Positions 1 to 13,895 of a stretch of 64,000 nucleotides of DNA are shown here, in pieces. The stretch comes from Rotaria macrura (Eukaryota; Rotifera; Eurotatoria; Philodinida; Philodinidae). Every line of letters begins with the position of its first letter. The stretch's first letter is position 1. Under the pieces are notes generated by a model, which ran no database searches, was not told where the DNA came from, and saw only the letters and a program-made list of their open reading frames with translations. The stretch is taken from assembly GCA_900239685.1 (NCBI GenBank), contig OENT01000025.1, forward strand, positions 248,001 to 312,000, in the 5' to 3' direction. The translations under genes and the position numbers were made by a program.

Positions 1-49
1 ACATCAAATATCATCCTTCTACTTTGACGAATTCTTCATATATTTACAG

Positions 50-3000
50 ATCGAACGTCTATGTGATCGTCTACTGTCCGCTGTACGTATTGAAGATCGA
101 CGAGATGCTCTACGTGATCTTAAAGGATTTTCTAAAGTAAATCAAACTTTTCAATATGAAAAACATTTCTGTCCTGTGTTTTCTGTAATAAACCAATAGA
201 AATGTAAACTTGACGTGGGAACAAAAAGTATGGTTATATTAGCGGATATTTTACAAGGTGATCGAAGTGATTTGGATCTTATTCAATTGGCACTGGAAAT
301 ATTATCGAACATAATGACCTATGAAGCCGATAATGATGAAGGTAAAATAAGATTCTTTGGTATTCTTTTTGGTTGCTACTCTTCAACGAACTGTTTTAGA
401 ACAACCGAATCTACCGCAAGACATAACTGTTCAATTCACTGGTAAACTTCTTTGATAATGTAAAAATGTGAAAACAAATATTGATTTTAGAATTATATAT
501 TAAGAATAAAGAACATGTTCATACAGCTCTTGATCTTGTCGAAGTATGATTTCATCGATAGAAGTTACGAACTGATTTGTTCCTTTCATTCTTAGGAAAC
601 TGACTTTAATATTCGTCGTACATCCATCAGATTTCTGACCATCCTACTCAATAATTGTACTAAAGTATTACAAGATATTATACTCGAAAGTGGCCCTATG
701 GGTGTATCGAAATTAGTCGATCTTTTACAAGATGAACGTGAAGTTATTCGAAATGATGTATGCTTTTCTTTTCTTTATGTCTAATCAAAATTATTTCATT
801 TCATTTATTCCTAGGCTCTCCTGTTACTTCAAATACTTACTCGTTCAAATGCTAATATTCAAAAGATAGTTGCGTTTGAAAATGGTTTTGAACGTTTATT
901 TGATATTCTTTTAAGTGAAGGCGGTAGCGATGGAGGTACATGGAAAAGAATTCTTGATAATTACTATTTATTCGTACTCTTTAGGTGTCATTGTCGAAGA
1001 TTGTTTATCAATTTTGTTGAATCTGTTAAATAATAATCCATCGAATCAAAATTATTTTCGTGAAAGTTCTTTTATTCGACGTTTAGTTGATTGTTTTGAA
1101 TTGAATTCTATTGGTGAAAAAGATTGGTTAAAACAAAAGGAAACAAATATTTATCTCTTTTTACAAGTAACTCTTAAATGATTCGTTGAAGAAGAAAACT
1201 AACACATTATCTTTATTGACGTATTAAGATAATGCGCACACTCGTTTCACCGACAAACGCAAATCAAAATATCATTGCATGTCAACGTTCCATTAGTCAA
1301 TGTGGTAAAAATAACTACTGCATTTTCAAACGACAGATGAGCCTTTATGAATTATTGAAGAGCAAAAATGAAAACAAAGTTCAGTTTGATATTTAAAATA
1401 ATCAATACGCGCGTGACATATTTGAGACTGGCTATATGTCACTGATAATTTCTCTCTCTCTCTCTCTCTCATCATATAGAGAATCATTTCTATTATTCAC
1501 TCATATTCAAATGAACTATTTTTCCTTTGCTCATGGAATCTTAAATCTATGACAACCAATGGAAAAAAACATCGACAATCTAACTAATCCTTACAGATGA
1601 AGAAATTGAAGGATTGATTCAAGGTTTTTTTTTACCATTGAAACTAAAATTGATCGAGTATTTCATTCCTCCTCACATTCTGACCTTGAGTATTTTTCTT
1701 TCGCTTCCTTACAATAGTCGATGCTGATTTTTTTGTCTTCGTTGCTTCGTTTTGTAAAATATTTGTATCTTTCGATCATAAGACCTAATCGACTCGATAT
1801 TACGAAAGATTGATACTAAGAATACGAAAAGAAAGAACATGAGACCAATGAATCTATTTTATATCGCTGCCGAATTAAAAATTAAAATATGTCTACTAAT
1901 TGTTGATATTGAATGAATTCTGTTGTTTCACCGATAAGTTCTTCTTCAGTTTTGAATTCTCTTTCATTAGCAGCTGAGCTCTATATGGTACATTAATTAT
2001 TTTTGCTCCGTCTAATCCGTGGACTGATCTTATGCTCGAATGTCTAGTTCAGGATGAAACCATTCGAACAAGTAATTGCGGTGTTTTTCAATTTCATAAA
2101 AAACACGTCTGTTTTTAATAAGCTACAATTCTATATAAATGACTTTGGTCTACCCCGGACTGGTCCCATAAACTGTCCCATATAATTGTGTCCTAATTCG
2201 TCCCATATTTAAAAAGTCGATTCTGAATTCGCCCCGTTCTACTTACAGCCCTGATTAGTTTATCAATTAAAATTAGTATTAGTAGCATGAGAGAGGGTGA
2301 CATCTTACTACTTTATTTGATAACGTGGTGAGTTCGTTGAACCTGTATACGATGTGGAAGATAGTATAGATAATTTAGCCTTTGTTCATATCTTGATAGC
2401 ATCTATTTTTCGTTAACATGTTTCAATTTACAACAAGTGAAAAAGCACTATATGACAAAATAGATGAAAAACTTCTTGCACTAAGGAACGCACATGAAAC
2501 AGGTCTCATAACTCCAACTGAATTAACTATTAAATCAGGCGAAACAGTGATGGTTAATAAAAAAAATTAAATTCTTCGTCTAAACTTTGTTTTCTTCTAC
2601 AAATGTACTCAATTTTCTCTTATGGATATGAAACTTGATATAGAATCTATTGTAAACGGATATTATTCTATGTGTCTGAATTGATAAACTAATCAGGGCC
2701 GTAAGTAGAATGGGACGAATTCAGGATCGACTTTTTTTAAATAAGGGACGAATTCGGAATCGACTTTTTTTAATATGGGACGAATCAGGACACAATTATA
2801 TGGGACCAGTCCGGGTGACACCAATGACTTTCGATGAATCTCAATCTATCAGAATAAAACAATAATCTTATACTCGTTTACTTTGCTCCATACATCAGGC
2901 TCATCTGGTCGTTGAACAAATGAAATATAATAGATATCGAATCTGATATGTTTTATATTATTTTCTACAAGGTCTTTTACATCGTCTTTGTGTTATGCTT

Positions 3001-6000
3001 ACTATGTCAACTATTCCACCTGATGTTTTGACTGCAGTAAGATTTGTTGGTTTTGTACTCATCAAGTTCTATAAAAGAGAATTTCATTTGAAATATGTCT
3101 AGACTATCAATACAATTGGTGATATTGTTCGTGGAAATTCCGACAATCAACAATTCTTGAGCTCTGTTATGAATAATGCTGGTGAAATTCAACAGTTAGT
3201 TGAAGATCTGTGAAATATACAGGATGTTGTGAAAATCACCTACCAAAAAGAAAATTCTCTGTCTCGATTGTGTTCTGAGCAAACGAACTTGTTTTTTTCT
3301 TATTCGAATGGTAGAGAAAACTTCTAAGTTTTTATTCTTATAGTAGCAGGTTATTAACAAGTGCTATTTGACACCTTCCAAAAGTTGAACCCCAGTGCCG
3401 TCGCTTCTTGATGAAGATAGAATCAACTATTTAACAAAATAATCAGCATGAAAACACTCCGAAATAGTATTTGCCAATTAGTTCTCGAATACTTTTGCTT
3501 TCTTGTTTATCATTCATGAGAACACTATCAAATTTTAACTATAATTACTAGTATTTTCAGGTCATTTCAGTGGAAAAAAATTGGACAAGATCTTGAAAAT
3601 TCAGATAGAATAGAGAAAATATAAGGCTTCAAAGCATCAAAAAGGTTTTGAAAATCGATGAGCACGATGAAGAATTCGCATCAGATAACAGAAACCGAAA
3701 AGTCTACAATTTATCTTCGGGAGAAATGTGACTTTTTTCTGTTTTCAATGAATAATATAGAGTTCTAAGCGATGCTATTAAACGTTTCACTAATAAATAA
3801 ATACTTGAAAGTTTTCTTTAACAGCACGAAAATAATCAGCTCATTTAGTAATAAGCCTGTGATAATGTACAGTTTTCCTTTTAGTAGATGAATTACAGAG
3901 CATCCTGTATGACATATAAATTTTTTTTTGATTATTTATTCACAAGAAAAATGATTCTACTTTAGGCCAGTACTATTAAGTCTAATTTATACGATGGTTA
4001 CAGGAGAGAAGCAATTATTTTCATTGCGAATATCTATTCTTTATTGTTTTCAATGTTATCTACATAAAAATGATTATGGAAAAGCAATGATCGTACAAAC
4101 ACTTTTACCTCAAACATCAAGTAGTTTGTTTTTCTTGTCTTACAATCATATGTTGACAAATATCTATTGTTTACTTAGCCAACAGTCAATATACATTAGG
4201 GCATCTATTAATTATTGGTTATTTAAGTAAAGATCTTGTTGCTTCGTGGTGTTCAAGCATTGCTTTAGCCCATCTAATTATTGATAATCAACAAATGAAA
4301 GAAGCTATGCTTAAAGTTGTTCTTGCAATTGATCAATCACAATCTACATCTAAATCATTAATGGAAATATCCATGGATCTATTGGAAAATGTAAATATTT
4401 AAAGTTTGCTTTTTTTTCCATTGAAATATTTCTAATTTAATTCTATCAATAGTCTTCATCTTCTTTTCATACTCGTACTGCTGTGCTTATTTTTCTATGT
4501 ACATGGTTATCCAATTGTACATTAGCTGTACAAGCATTTCTTTCCATTCAAAATAGCATATCGTTTGTACGTAAACATTTAATTTAGATGCATTCATTCA
4601 TATATAAACTGACTATTTGCATTTTGATTTCAATAACTTTAGTTAATTTCACAAATTTCCATCCAATCGGTTACAGAAGATTGTGAAATTCTTATACAAT
4701 CATTATGTTCATTTGCATTCGGATTATGTTTAGTGTTTAATAATAATCATATATCAACTTATTCAAGGTATGTTTAAAATTCATGAATAGATTTGAAATA
4801 TAAACTTTACAAGAAATCATTCGATTATTGATATATACATGCTTTATCGAATATTCCATGACTCTCTTGCCGTTTATTCATGCTTATGGTAAATAAACTC
4901 GTCTGGAGTCTTAAAAATAGAACTCATTCTGATAGGAATTCAGTCTAACTAGAAATCTATTGATTTTTGGTTGTAAAGATCAAGTTGAACTGAATGTTGT
5001 ACAGTTTTAATTATAGAGAAAGCAGACATTAGAATGAATACGAACTCTTTAAAGGACGAGATCAATTTCAATACATTAGCTAGATGTATTCGATGTTCCT
5101 CCATAATATTTTCAACTCCATACTGTTATTCTTATGAACATATTCAAAAATAATACACAATCTTGCTAAGTTATTCTTCTGTTAATGTTAAACTCGAGGC
5201 GCATTTCTCGTGTCTGTTCAATGTTTATGAAAAGCCAAACATCGAGATCTAATGAGCCCATAGAAAATAATGAATCTGATTGGAATCATGTTAATTTCCA
5301 TTTTTTCTTCTATAAATTAAGAGAAAATATTATACCATTTGAATCCAAGAATAGCGATTCGATCTATATTCTTACGTTATGTAGAGTATTTTCTAATAAC
5401 AATAAGATTCTACATTAAGAAAAGTAGAATTCTGTTGAGATCGAATTTTTTTGTATTCAGTAAATATTTTCACGTTTATTACAGATATTTACCTTTTCGT
5501 TCTAGTGAATCACTCAAACGAATTATAGAAAAACGAATTAGTGTTGATTTATTTCAAGAAAAACTTGAATTTCTTTCTAAATCTGATTATTATGCCAAAG
5601 CTTTACAAAAACCTCAACTCAAATTTTCAAAATCAAACGATATGGTTCTAGATTATGAATTTGCTCGTCTATACAAAATTCTTGAAGGAACTATAGCACG
5701 ACAATTAACAGCACGTACCAATGATGACCAAACACGATCATCTGATGCATCCGCAACTATACTGGCACAATATACTGACTTGATTCAACAACAAAATCAA
5801 CAAATAAATATTTATCAACAACAAGAAAAACAATATCTCGAAGAACGAGATGTGTATCAGAAGAATATTGCTGAATTAGAAAAATCCCTACAAGAAATTC
5901 GAGATCAATACAATACATTGAAAATTTCATTCGAACCCAGTAAAGATCGGAAAAAAAACGTATATATCTATTTATAATATTTTCCTGTCTATTAGAACAA

Positions 6001-7763
6001 AATTCTGATGATGGATTGAGAACTTTATGTGAGCAACAACAAATGGAATTGGAATACTTAAGAAATCTGATGGTATTAAATTGAATTTTTTGATTATTTT
6101 TTAGTGACCATTTATTTTTACATCCTGTCAGCACTTCTAACGATGATGATGGGGAAAATGATCCGTTTATAATCAGTATCTTGTTTGGGAAGGACAGAAT
6201 GAAAGATCTTTTTTTGTTATACCTAAAGATAAACATTGAATGATTCTGTTGAAGTTTTTATAATCAAAGTAACTTAACAAAATCAAAATACTTAAAGTTC
6301 ATGATCTTTCACCACAGATCTATAATATGACTTTTTTTTGAAACATCCTCGTGTCCACAAAACTTCAGCATTATTCATGATGGCATTATACTTTTAATTT
6401 CAGGTGCCAATCAGCTACACTTGGATTTGTATCAGTTCATCGTCTGATACTCTTTTTTCCAAGTTAGTTTTTGATTCACTACTGTTTTAACATTGCATGA
6501 GCCAACATTAACACGAATTGAGATGCCGTCACTGAGAACATTTGTAAAAGTATATTCTGGCAACTATTTCCACGAACTTAATATTAAATTCTTTGTTCTT
6601 CTCGAACCGACTGTAAAATAATGTAAAAATAACAATAATACAATCTTAGATTCTCCGGAAGACTTTTCTATTGTTGTTTTCGAGCAATCGATATGATCAT
6701 ATATGCCCTGGCCATTAGAATATTTCCCTAAGAAAATGTGTCACTAACAAATTCGTTTTCTAATTCTGATTAGTTCGAAATATCTTTGTACATCTCTTGT
6801 TGTTGTGATCACAAGATACCACTATATGTTCATGCTTATTTTTACAGACTTTCATAAACAACTAATTTTCTATTCTCCCTTAGAAAAATGAACCATGATC
6901 TATCTTTCCTACTGTTAATTTGATTGAAGCTCAGCAATCATATAGTTAAACTTTTCATCCATTCTATTAATCTCATGCTAACGAAAAACCCATTATTAGC
7001 AGGATTATCAGCAGCAACAACAACAACAACAACAACAACAACAGTATTACTATTTAACACAGCCGTAAGTCTACAGATCACTAATGATTTTATTTGGCTT
7101 TTCTTTATTTTGAATTTCCTTTTGGTTTTACTAGAATTGAAAATGGTTTTGAGCAAATTAGTATAAAAAATGATGATAATCAAACTGTTCAGGTAGTTCG
7201 ACTGTGTTTATGCATGTGATCTTATTTAGCACTATCATTGCGTTTAGAGTAATGAAGAAAATCTTTTAAATGTACAAGCAGCATTGAATAGTCGAATCAA
7301 TGAATTGCAAGAAAAAATAAATGTATTTGATGAACGGTAAGAATTTTGAGTAGATATTACGATTAATTTTGATGTCACAAAGTCTCTTGATTTATGGCTG
7401 ATTTAGGTGTAAATTTCAAGTTGATGAAATAGCGCGCCTTCAATTAGAAAATAATATTCTACAAGAAAAATTCACAAATGAAAAAAGAAAAGTTTCAATA
7501 CTCGAAGTATGACACGGACAATGAATAATCTATTTTCATTTGCTGTAATTTTTTTCTGTTGTTGGCAGAGTCTTGAAGGTCAACTGCAAGAAATCATCGA
7601 TGAAAAGCTGCTTTTAAACGACGATTATAAGAAACTAAATTTTGCTCATCAACAGAATCAAAAAGAACAAAAGGATTTACTTGTTCTCTGCGCAACCTAT
7701 GAAGATCAGCTGAAGAAATGCCGCAATATAATACAATCAGCTGGATTAACAGTAAATAAATAA
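50..7763 (+). CDS. USO1: General vesicular transport factor p115/USO1, 5' end beyond window
   Basis: Golgi tethering factor that brings COPI/COPII vesicles to the cis-Golgi. The window opens in an intron; the first visible exon starts after an acceptor at 46-49. Exons I can join in frame: 50-136, 200-341, about 398-437, exons near 490-548, 596-759 and 816-932, one ending at 1166, then 1229-1304, 2972-3036, 3103-3181, 3971-4120, 4179-4390, 4453-4566, 4643-4767, 5485-5939, 5996-6072, 7003-7064, 7135-7192, 7248-7336, 7407-7506 and 7569-7763. The first part is the armadillo-like head (motifs such as REVIRNDALLLLQILTRSN and VAFENGF, then LYCFQCYLHKN); from about 5700 the product is a coiled coil. 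One exon encodes 12 glutamines. The protein stops after DLLVLCATYEDQLKKC..., without the acidic tail known in vertebrate p115. An AATAAA overlaps the stop codon. Long introns at 1305-2971, 3182-3970, 4768-5484 and 6073-7002. Confidence 0.9.
1451..1470. repeat. (TC)10 microsatellite
   Basis: Ten uninterrupted TC dinucleotides inside the 1.7-kb intron of the p115 gene. Confidence 0.9.
2147..2822. mobile_element. Non-autonomous inverted-repeat DNA transposon (MULE-like MITE)
   Basis: A 676-bp element whose ends are long imperfect inverted repeats: left 2147-2268 and right 2679-2822. Outermost bases are GGTCTACCCCGGACTGG on the left and, reverse-complemented, GGTGTCACCCGGACTGG on the right. The length difference comes from small internal duplications: a repeated GTCCCATA block on the left and a repeated GTCGATTC...GAATTCGTCCC block on the right. 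The direct repeat AATGACTTT flanks it at 2138-2146 and 2823-2831, a 9-bp target duplication. A 9-bp duplication with TIRs over 100 bp suits Mutator-like elements, but the superfamily is inference. No transposase is present; a 50-codon frame lies in the centre. It sits in an intron of p115 in a non-exonic position. Confidence 0.88.
2418..2570 (+). other. 50-codon open frame inside the transposon
   Basis: ATG to TAA, beginning MFQFTTSEKALYDKIDEKLL and ending in a lysine/asparagine-rich tail. It lies entirely between the two inverted repeats. The first two thirds would form a charged helix. I recognise no family. It could be a chance frame, a peptide carried by the element family, or a captured exon scrap. 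Confidence 0.25.
7009..7044 (+). repeat. CAA/CAG tract encoding polyglutamine
   Basis: Twelve consecutive CAG/CAA codons at the start of a 62-nt exon of the p115 gene (exon 7003-7064, reading DYQ12YYYLTQP). It falls between two coiled-coil exons, so it inserts a flexible glutamine stretch into the rod. Triplet tracts like this are length-variable. Confidence 0.8.
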
Positions 7764-10700
7764 TTGGAAAACAACGTTTCTCCTCAAAGGCTCATCTCTT
7801 TTAATTTGATTTTTATTTAGGTACCAATATTTTTACTTGAAATGGATAATATAGAATGATATATCAGTCAATAGTTCGATCTTTCTTTTCAAAACGTGAT
7901 ATTCAACGTTTACGTATTTATTTATTTCTGTGTTTTGATCACTGTCATGTTTCCTTTTTTTATGCTCAAATAAATAAATCGTTGTGATAGAGGAGTAAAC
8001 TATGAAGTTTTCCTTCATATTCTCTTGACAATAAATGATCTTAACAAAATCCCAAAATGTTTTTAAGCATTGAACTACAGTTTTGTTTCGATGATTGTTA
8101 GAGCTCTTCGTCGAAGATCAACATAAGAACAGCGTTCGTCAATCGATTCACATCACCAAGTTGATCGCAAACTCTAAATGACAAATGTTTCGATAGAAAT
8201 GATAATGATATATTTAAATTTAGTGAAAGTTGAACAGAATTATAAACTCTTCTCTTATGTAGATCTTAGCCATCTCATTGTTTCTTCAATGCATATCCTT
8301 TGTTATTAGCTTTCTTTTGCAAAGCTACGTAGTTTGAGAAACTATCATATCTACTACTCGGGTCTTCAGCTTCAAGATAGAATTTTGTGTTTATCATGAT
8401 AGTATTCTTTTTTATTGTAATTCGATCGAATCCAATATTTTAGTGTCAATGATCATAGCTTACCTTGATATCTTTAACTACTTTTGTACACAGAAATGTG
8501 TTCATAAGATATGCAGATACGGTTATGAAGAATCATTTTGAATCGCATGTTTATTAGCACATTCCGGTATCGTCACGATACTTTGACGATGATTCATGAG
8601 CCTTCAGATTTCCAATACGAACTACAATCAACCAGTACAATAATTGGTAATAGAGTTCTTAGTAATTATATAAGTTCACTTGAATTCGAAAAAACGATGC
8701 ATACAATGAGGGCATATTACCATATATCAAGATGGAAGAGAGAGAGAGTTTCTCTTTCTCCGTCTTCATACGGATGCTAACATTAATCAAACTCAGTCAT
8801 GCTACCCTTTACTAAATGACTTCTCTATTCCTCCGTTACTCACTGAAATTCACGAATGGGACAGTCACGACTCATTTTTACGAAGTCATCATACAAAGTG
8901 TCAGTGCCCATTGTGTTTCGTTTGACACTGAGTCATCCATGACCTCTGAAGACGTTAAAAATCATACCTATACTTCACATCTGAACAATGGATTTTTCCT
9001 GCAAATTATCTTTCAACGCCTTTTTCATCTCTTGGTGGAGACTTTGTCGAGCTCTTTTGAATTCAAAAATAAATTGTCTATAATGTAGAATAAATGAGAA
9101 TCAGCAAACAAAACACGCAAAGCTACACTCCGAATTTTTCGATTTGAATGACTTACCTTCATTATATATGTAATTACAGAATATATATTCGTGAACGAAT
9201 AATCGCATTTTATTTTACCGAAAATACATAATATGTTGGTAGTATGCAAATCACAAACGCATACATGCATAGCAGCATATTGAATATGTAAAGTATCAAG
9301 AGAAAAAAATAAGATAAGGAGCAAGAAGACTACGAGTTTAATAGGATTAGTCGTCGAGTAAAAATCGGCTGTTTCAAAACAATCGATTGTTTTAATATTG
9401 TCGTACGTTGTACTTCAATCGACTCATTTGATTATGCAATTATTGAAGTTTTCGACATAACTAAAGTTAAACTCATCTTTTACAATAGAGAATAGGATCC
9501 AAATTTGCCGAATTTATCCTAGCGCAGTCTGAAACCACTGCACTAGGTGTAACTAGATCCTTATAGACATTATCTGTAGTTTCTAATCACGATAAGTGGT
9601 TAGTGTGGATTTAAAGAACACGCAACATTCTAAAATTAATTTTAATTTCGATCGTAGAATTTCGTACTTTTATTTAACTATAAATTAAGTCAAGTTAAAA
9701 CACTCAAGTGAAATACGCTTCTCCCAAGATAGAACATCACGCATGTCTGTGAATTAGCTGGTAAACTTAGCAGTAATCAGGTACCATACACATAGAATTC
9801 TATGAGTAAGTAACTTCTAGCAAGAAACCTGATACATTGAATCTGTGAAAATTAACACCTACTTCTTTTAAGTCTAACTAAAATTTGCAGAGATCGAGAA
9901 ATCTTCATCGGCGACTGACTTCTCAAAAAGTTCGAATCAGTTAATACAGGGTCAAGATCCATAACTGTCACCGAGTATAAACTCCTACTATTGAGCATGA
10001 GCATTATTTTAATGTTCCTTCTAATGCATAGCCAACATACTCCATATTGGTCTATTTTCCATTTAGAACAACATCCATATCAGTTTGTTTTATTTTCTGA
10101 CTGTTTTTATTCGCATAGATTTTTAAATTCGGAGTTATCAAAAAGAGCGTAAAAGAGATTGACATTTTTATCCAAATTCATTATTGTTCTCATTATGCCC
10201 ATGAACGAAGGATAATATTTTTCAAACGGCATACGTAATTTAGCAACTGTAAATTTGTGTACGATGTTGTTTCGGTAAAGGAACGAAACACCATGATTCA
10301 CTTCATTCATCCACTTATTTAAGTTGTGTTTCCATGGCCTACGATATTAAACAAGAAACTAAACTGATGTATGACAGACGCGTACAATAGAAGTTGAAGT
10401 ATTTTTAACTATTTCATCATCGAATAAATATTAGAATGATTCTTTATTTTAACTTGAAACATTGATCATCATTAAAAAATGACCTGCATAGTAACAGAAA
10501 GTACCATTTATACGACAATTACGATCTTGATTATTTTTCCACGATATCATGCCGATACAACTGATATCGAAAACGTTGCTCGAATTCTGAATCACTATGT
10601 CCAATGAATAAATTGCAGCATTGACTTTCAGTAATGAACTAGGAAATCAATACTTCTCATAAAGTTAAAAGCACGGCTTTGATATTGGATATGACTTGTT

Positions 10701-13700
10701 TCAAAATTGGTTTTTAAAGAAAACAATAGTTAATATTCATTTTTACTGCCAACGACATCTCATGTCATGGAACGTAGTAAAACCTGCTTTAGTCCTTCAT
10801 TCTATTATACATTCAATCTCTGCAAATGGCGTAGCTGCTTTCCTCATCTATCTTCCTTTCACTATCAACCAATCAAGGTTTTGTCTTAGGACATGCGGCG
10901 AACTAAATCTCAGTGACTCTTCAAACCATTATATAGACTAAAATTAAATGTTCGGCATGCCAGCAAAAAACCAAAATTATTTAGTGTAATCAAATGATTT
11001 TGATGAATCTATTATGATTCAGAAAATTAGCACGATTTTTTTCTTTATTATTTCATCGAAGAATCACTCTGATAAAAATCATGCTCAAATTATCGAATTA
11101 GAAACTCTAGGCTGACAACAAGAATCATTTAGTCAATCTCTAACTATCTTTCAAATCTGCTGCGCACGATGTTGAAAAATTCACTTCAATACTATTTACA
11201 CAATCATTTTATGAACAGATACATTCTTTGGTTGAATTTTGACTCTCCACTCAATAGAATTTTAACGGTATTTACCTTTGTTGCTTAGAGTCTTCTAAAT
11301 GATTCATCGAAAGTATCATAATTTACAATCAGTCTCAGTATGCTCAATGACTGATTTTTAAGTCATTTTCACGAAACAAATTATGTCAATATCATGCATT
11401 GATTTCTAAAATGAGATTTGTAACTAGTCACATAACACATATATCCGCAATCATAGAGAACATAGTGATAAGTAATTTCAATTTATCAAGTAATATTCAT
11501 ACGTATAGAGGAAATACCCATATAATAGGAAGTAGATCATCAATAATATTCATGTTCAGAATATAACAGTGCCGAACAATAGGTTTCAAATAGCAGCAAT
11601 GAAAACACTGTCGTCACACGTGTTTTTAAACCTTACGCTCTATGATCCCCATGTTTTCGCTTCCATATGCTCATGATATTCGTCTTACTGATTAATTTAG
11701 TCATATATCGCTTCGTTAAATCAGATTCTCAATCAATATAACTCTATGAATATGTTACTTTTTCTATGGTTTTACTCAATAAATAGTTTAGCAAAACTTG
11801 ACCAACATAATTGATATTCAATGCTTCATCAATCACCATGGGAATAGAGCGAACGAAACTGTGAATAGGATTTTTCGATTGAATAATAATAATCAAAACT
11901 TAATCAGTAAAATGCTCAGATGATTCCTGCATTCCTTTCAAAACTCTCGATCGATTGAACTTTTATTCAATTGTTTCGTTTTGAAAGTAAAAAGTACATA
12001 CACATCGAACAAGTGATGGATGTTCACTATTAAAATTCTATTTCTTTTTCTTCTATTGCTATGGAAAATAAGAAGAAGAAAAACGTTAGACACTTTTTGT
12101 ATCTTTGTTTTATTTCATTTAACTTGAACAAATTTAAAACATCGATGTTGATATATTTGTTTGTATATGAATCCCTTGAGGACATTGTCGATGTGACATG
12201 TTGATAGTTTGTATACAAGAAAAAAAAATTTAATTGAAAAATATTTGTTTTGTTCTGAACAGCTTGCCATTTCATCATGTTACATATATATATATATCTT
12301 TTTCTATTGTCTTAAAAATGACAATCAACGAGCGTATGGTCTCTTCATATACACAAGATATGTTCATTGATTTCAATACAAAAATAACATTCGATCTAAT
12401 GCTTGACTGACTTCATTCGATTAGAAAAGAACGTCGAATATGACAAATACCAAAAATATTTCCACATGGAAATCAATCTTCAATTATATTGTTTGAATAG
12501 GTGTCATTCTTCGAAAAATGGCCAAATCATTTTTATTAACACTATCTTGTGAAAAAAAATCTTTTCTCCAATGGTGTCTATCAATATCATCGATCTTGTT
12601 CAATATCACTAATTGGAGTCTATACATACTTGTCTTGTCTTCCATGTCTATCATTATATTGATATGCCACTCCCTATGATGTCGTCATCATTCGAATAAA
12701 TAACGATGAACGCATCTAAGAACAGTTAGATGACATAGTTTACATGGACAAGAAACATTTTTTTCATATCTAGAAAAATTCTTTTTGAAAATTTTCAAGA
12801 AAATAACTGACACTTTTGTCTCTTTAAAAAGTCATAAGTCTTTAGAATACAAACTAATATTGTTTTCAAGTGAACCTGATCAATACACACGCTGATGATT
12901 AATAATGAAGATGACAGAGAAAAGGAATGTTGTTATTATTGTTTCTTTCTTCAAACGCTGAAAATTAATGATCAATTATTTGTCATTATTATCAAAGGAA
13001 TTGAATGCTGTTACGTTGAAAAAAGAACCGAAATACAAAATTTTAACAATAATTCAGTTATGTGAAAAAGATTTCCATCAAAAATCGTCTGTTACAAAAT
13101 TAAAAAATAAATATATCATAAAACTACAATGAAATATAATGCAAAAACAAAGAGAGAGTACAGTTGAAACACTCACAACTCTATCGTCACGATGTTTTTC
13201 CAAAGATAACCAATAAATAAGCAAGCATCGTCCATAGTTGATTTGGCAATTCACAATCTCATGAAACCTTCGTTCGATGTAAATGGTTAGATTGAAAAAA
13301 AGAATACAAAATAAGAAACTATCTTCGTTTTTTTTCTCTCTATGAATTCTTGTTTAGTGAGAGCATTTTTCGGAGAAAAAAATTCACTCCATGAAAAAAC
13401 ATTCAATATAATAAAACTCTTTTGAATCTTTTTGAATGTATCATTGCAGCAGTTGTAGATCAATGAACTTTGTATCAAATGAAAATACTTTTGACATGCC
13501 TACATTACAAGATAGAACGTCTCAGTATCTTGACGTGTTACTATTGAAGTTTCTTTAAGGAAGAGAACTGAATAACATAAGAGTAAAATCTTTAGTTTTG
13601 ATTGTATCAATGCAGACATTTTAATTCACTTCGTTCCTTCTTTCAAAGATCTCGAAAATTGTTATTCAATCGAATTATTTATTTGATTCGCGTGTCTGAG

Positions 13701-13750
13701 TTGATGATATTCTATGGTCAGTAGTTGTCCGTAATTGACACCTAGCCGCC
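7764..13750. other. 6-kb gene-poor interval
   Basis: No supported gene. AT-rich with scattered short open frames that lack splice or homology support. A short hairpin lies at about 9518-9548 (11-bp arms, one mismatch, 9-nt loop). A 67-codon minus frame at 10107-10310 is mildly coding-like (reads ...NLDKNVNLFYALFDNSEF...) but I could not extend or identify it. Confidence 0.6.
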
Positions 13751-13763
13751 AGTCAGACGACAT

Positions 13764-13838
13764 TGAACGAGAAAAGAGAGCGAGAGCGAAACGAAAGGAG
13801 AATGAGAGAGTGAAAGACAGACAGAGAGAGAAAAGGTG
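13764..13838 (+). promoter_or_regulatory. GA-rich tract upstream of the Notch-ligand gene
   Basis: About 75 bp almost wholly purine on the + strand, with many GAGAG cores, ending about 60 bp upstream of the TATA box. Such tracts are typical binding sites for GAGA-type factors in arthropod promoters; a role here is inferred from position. A similar tract precedes the hunchback gene. Confidence 0.5.
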
Positions 13839-13895
13839 CTAATTTTTTCTATTGGTTCATCGAATCGATACGATGAAAAATTCAATAGACATAGG

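Noticed and set aside
6938..7183. Frames on both strands through the CAA tract
   Set aside because: Shadows of the polyglutamine exon; polythreonine and polyvaline products come only from the triplet repeat.
10107..10310. Minus-strand 67-codon frame, possible last helix of a receptor (NLFYALFDNSEF)
   Set aside because: The resemblance to a GPCR helix 7 end is faint, and no upstream exons or other helices are visible.
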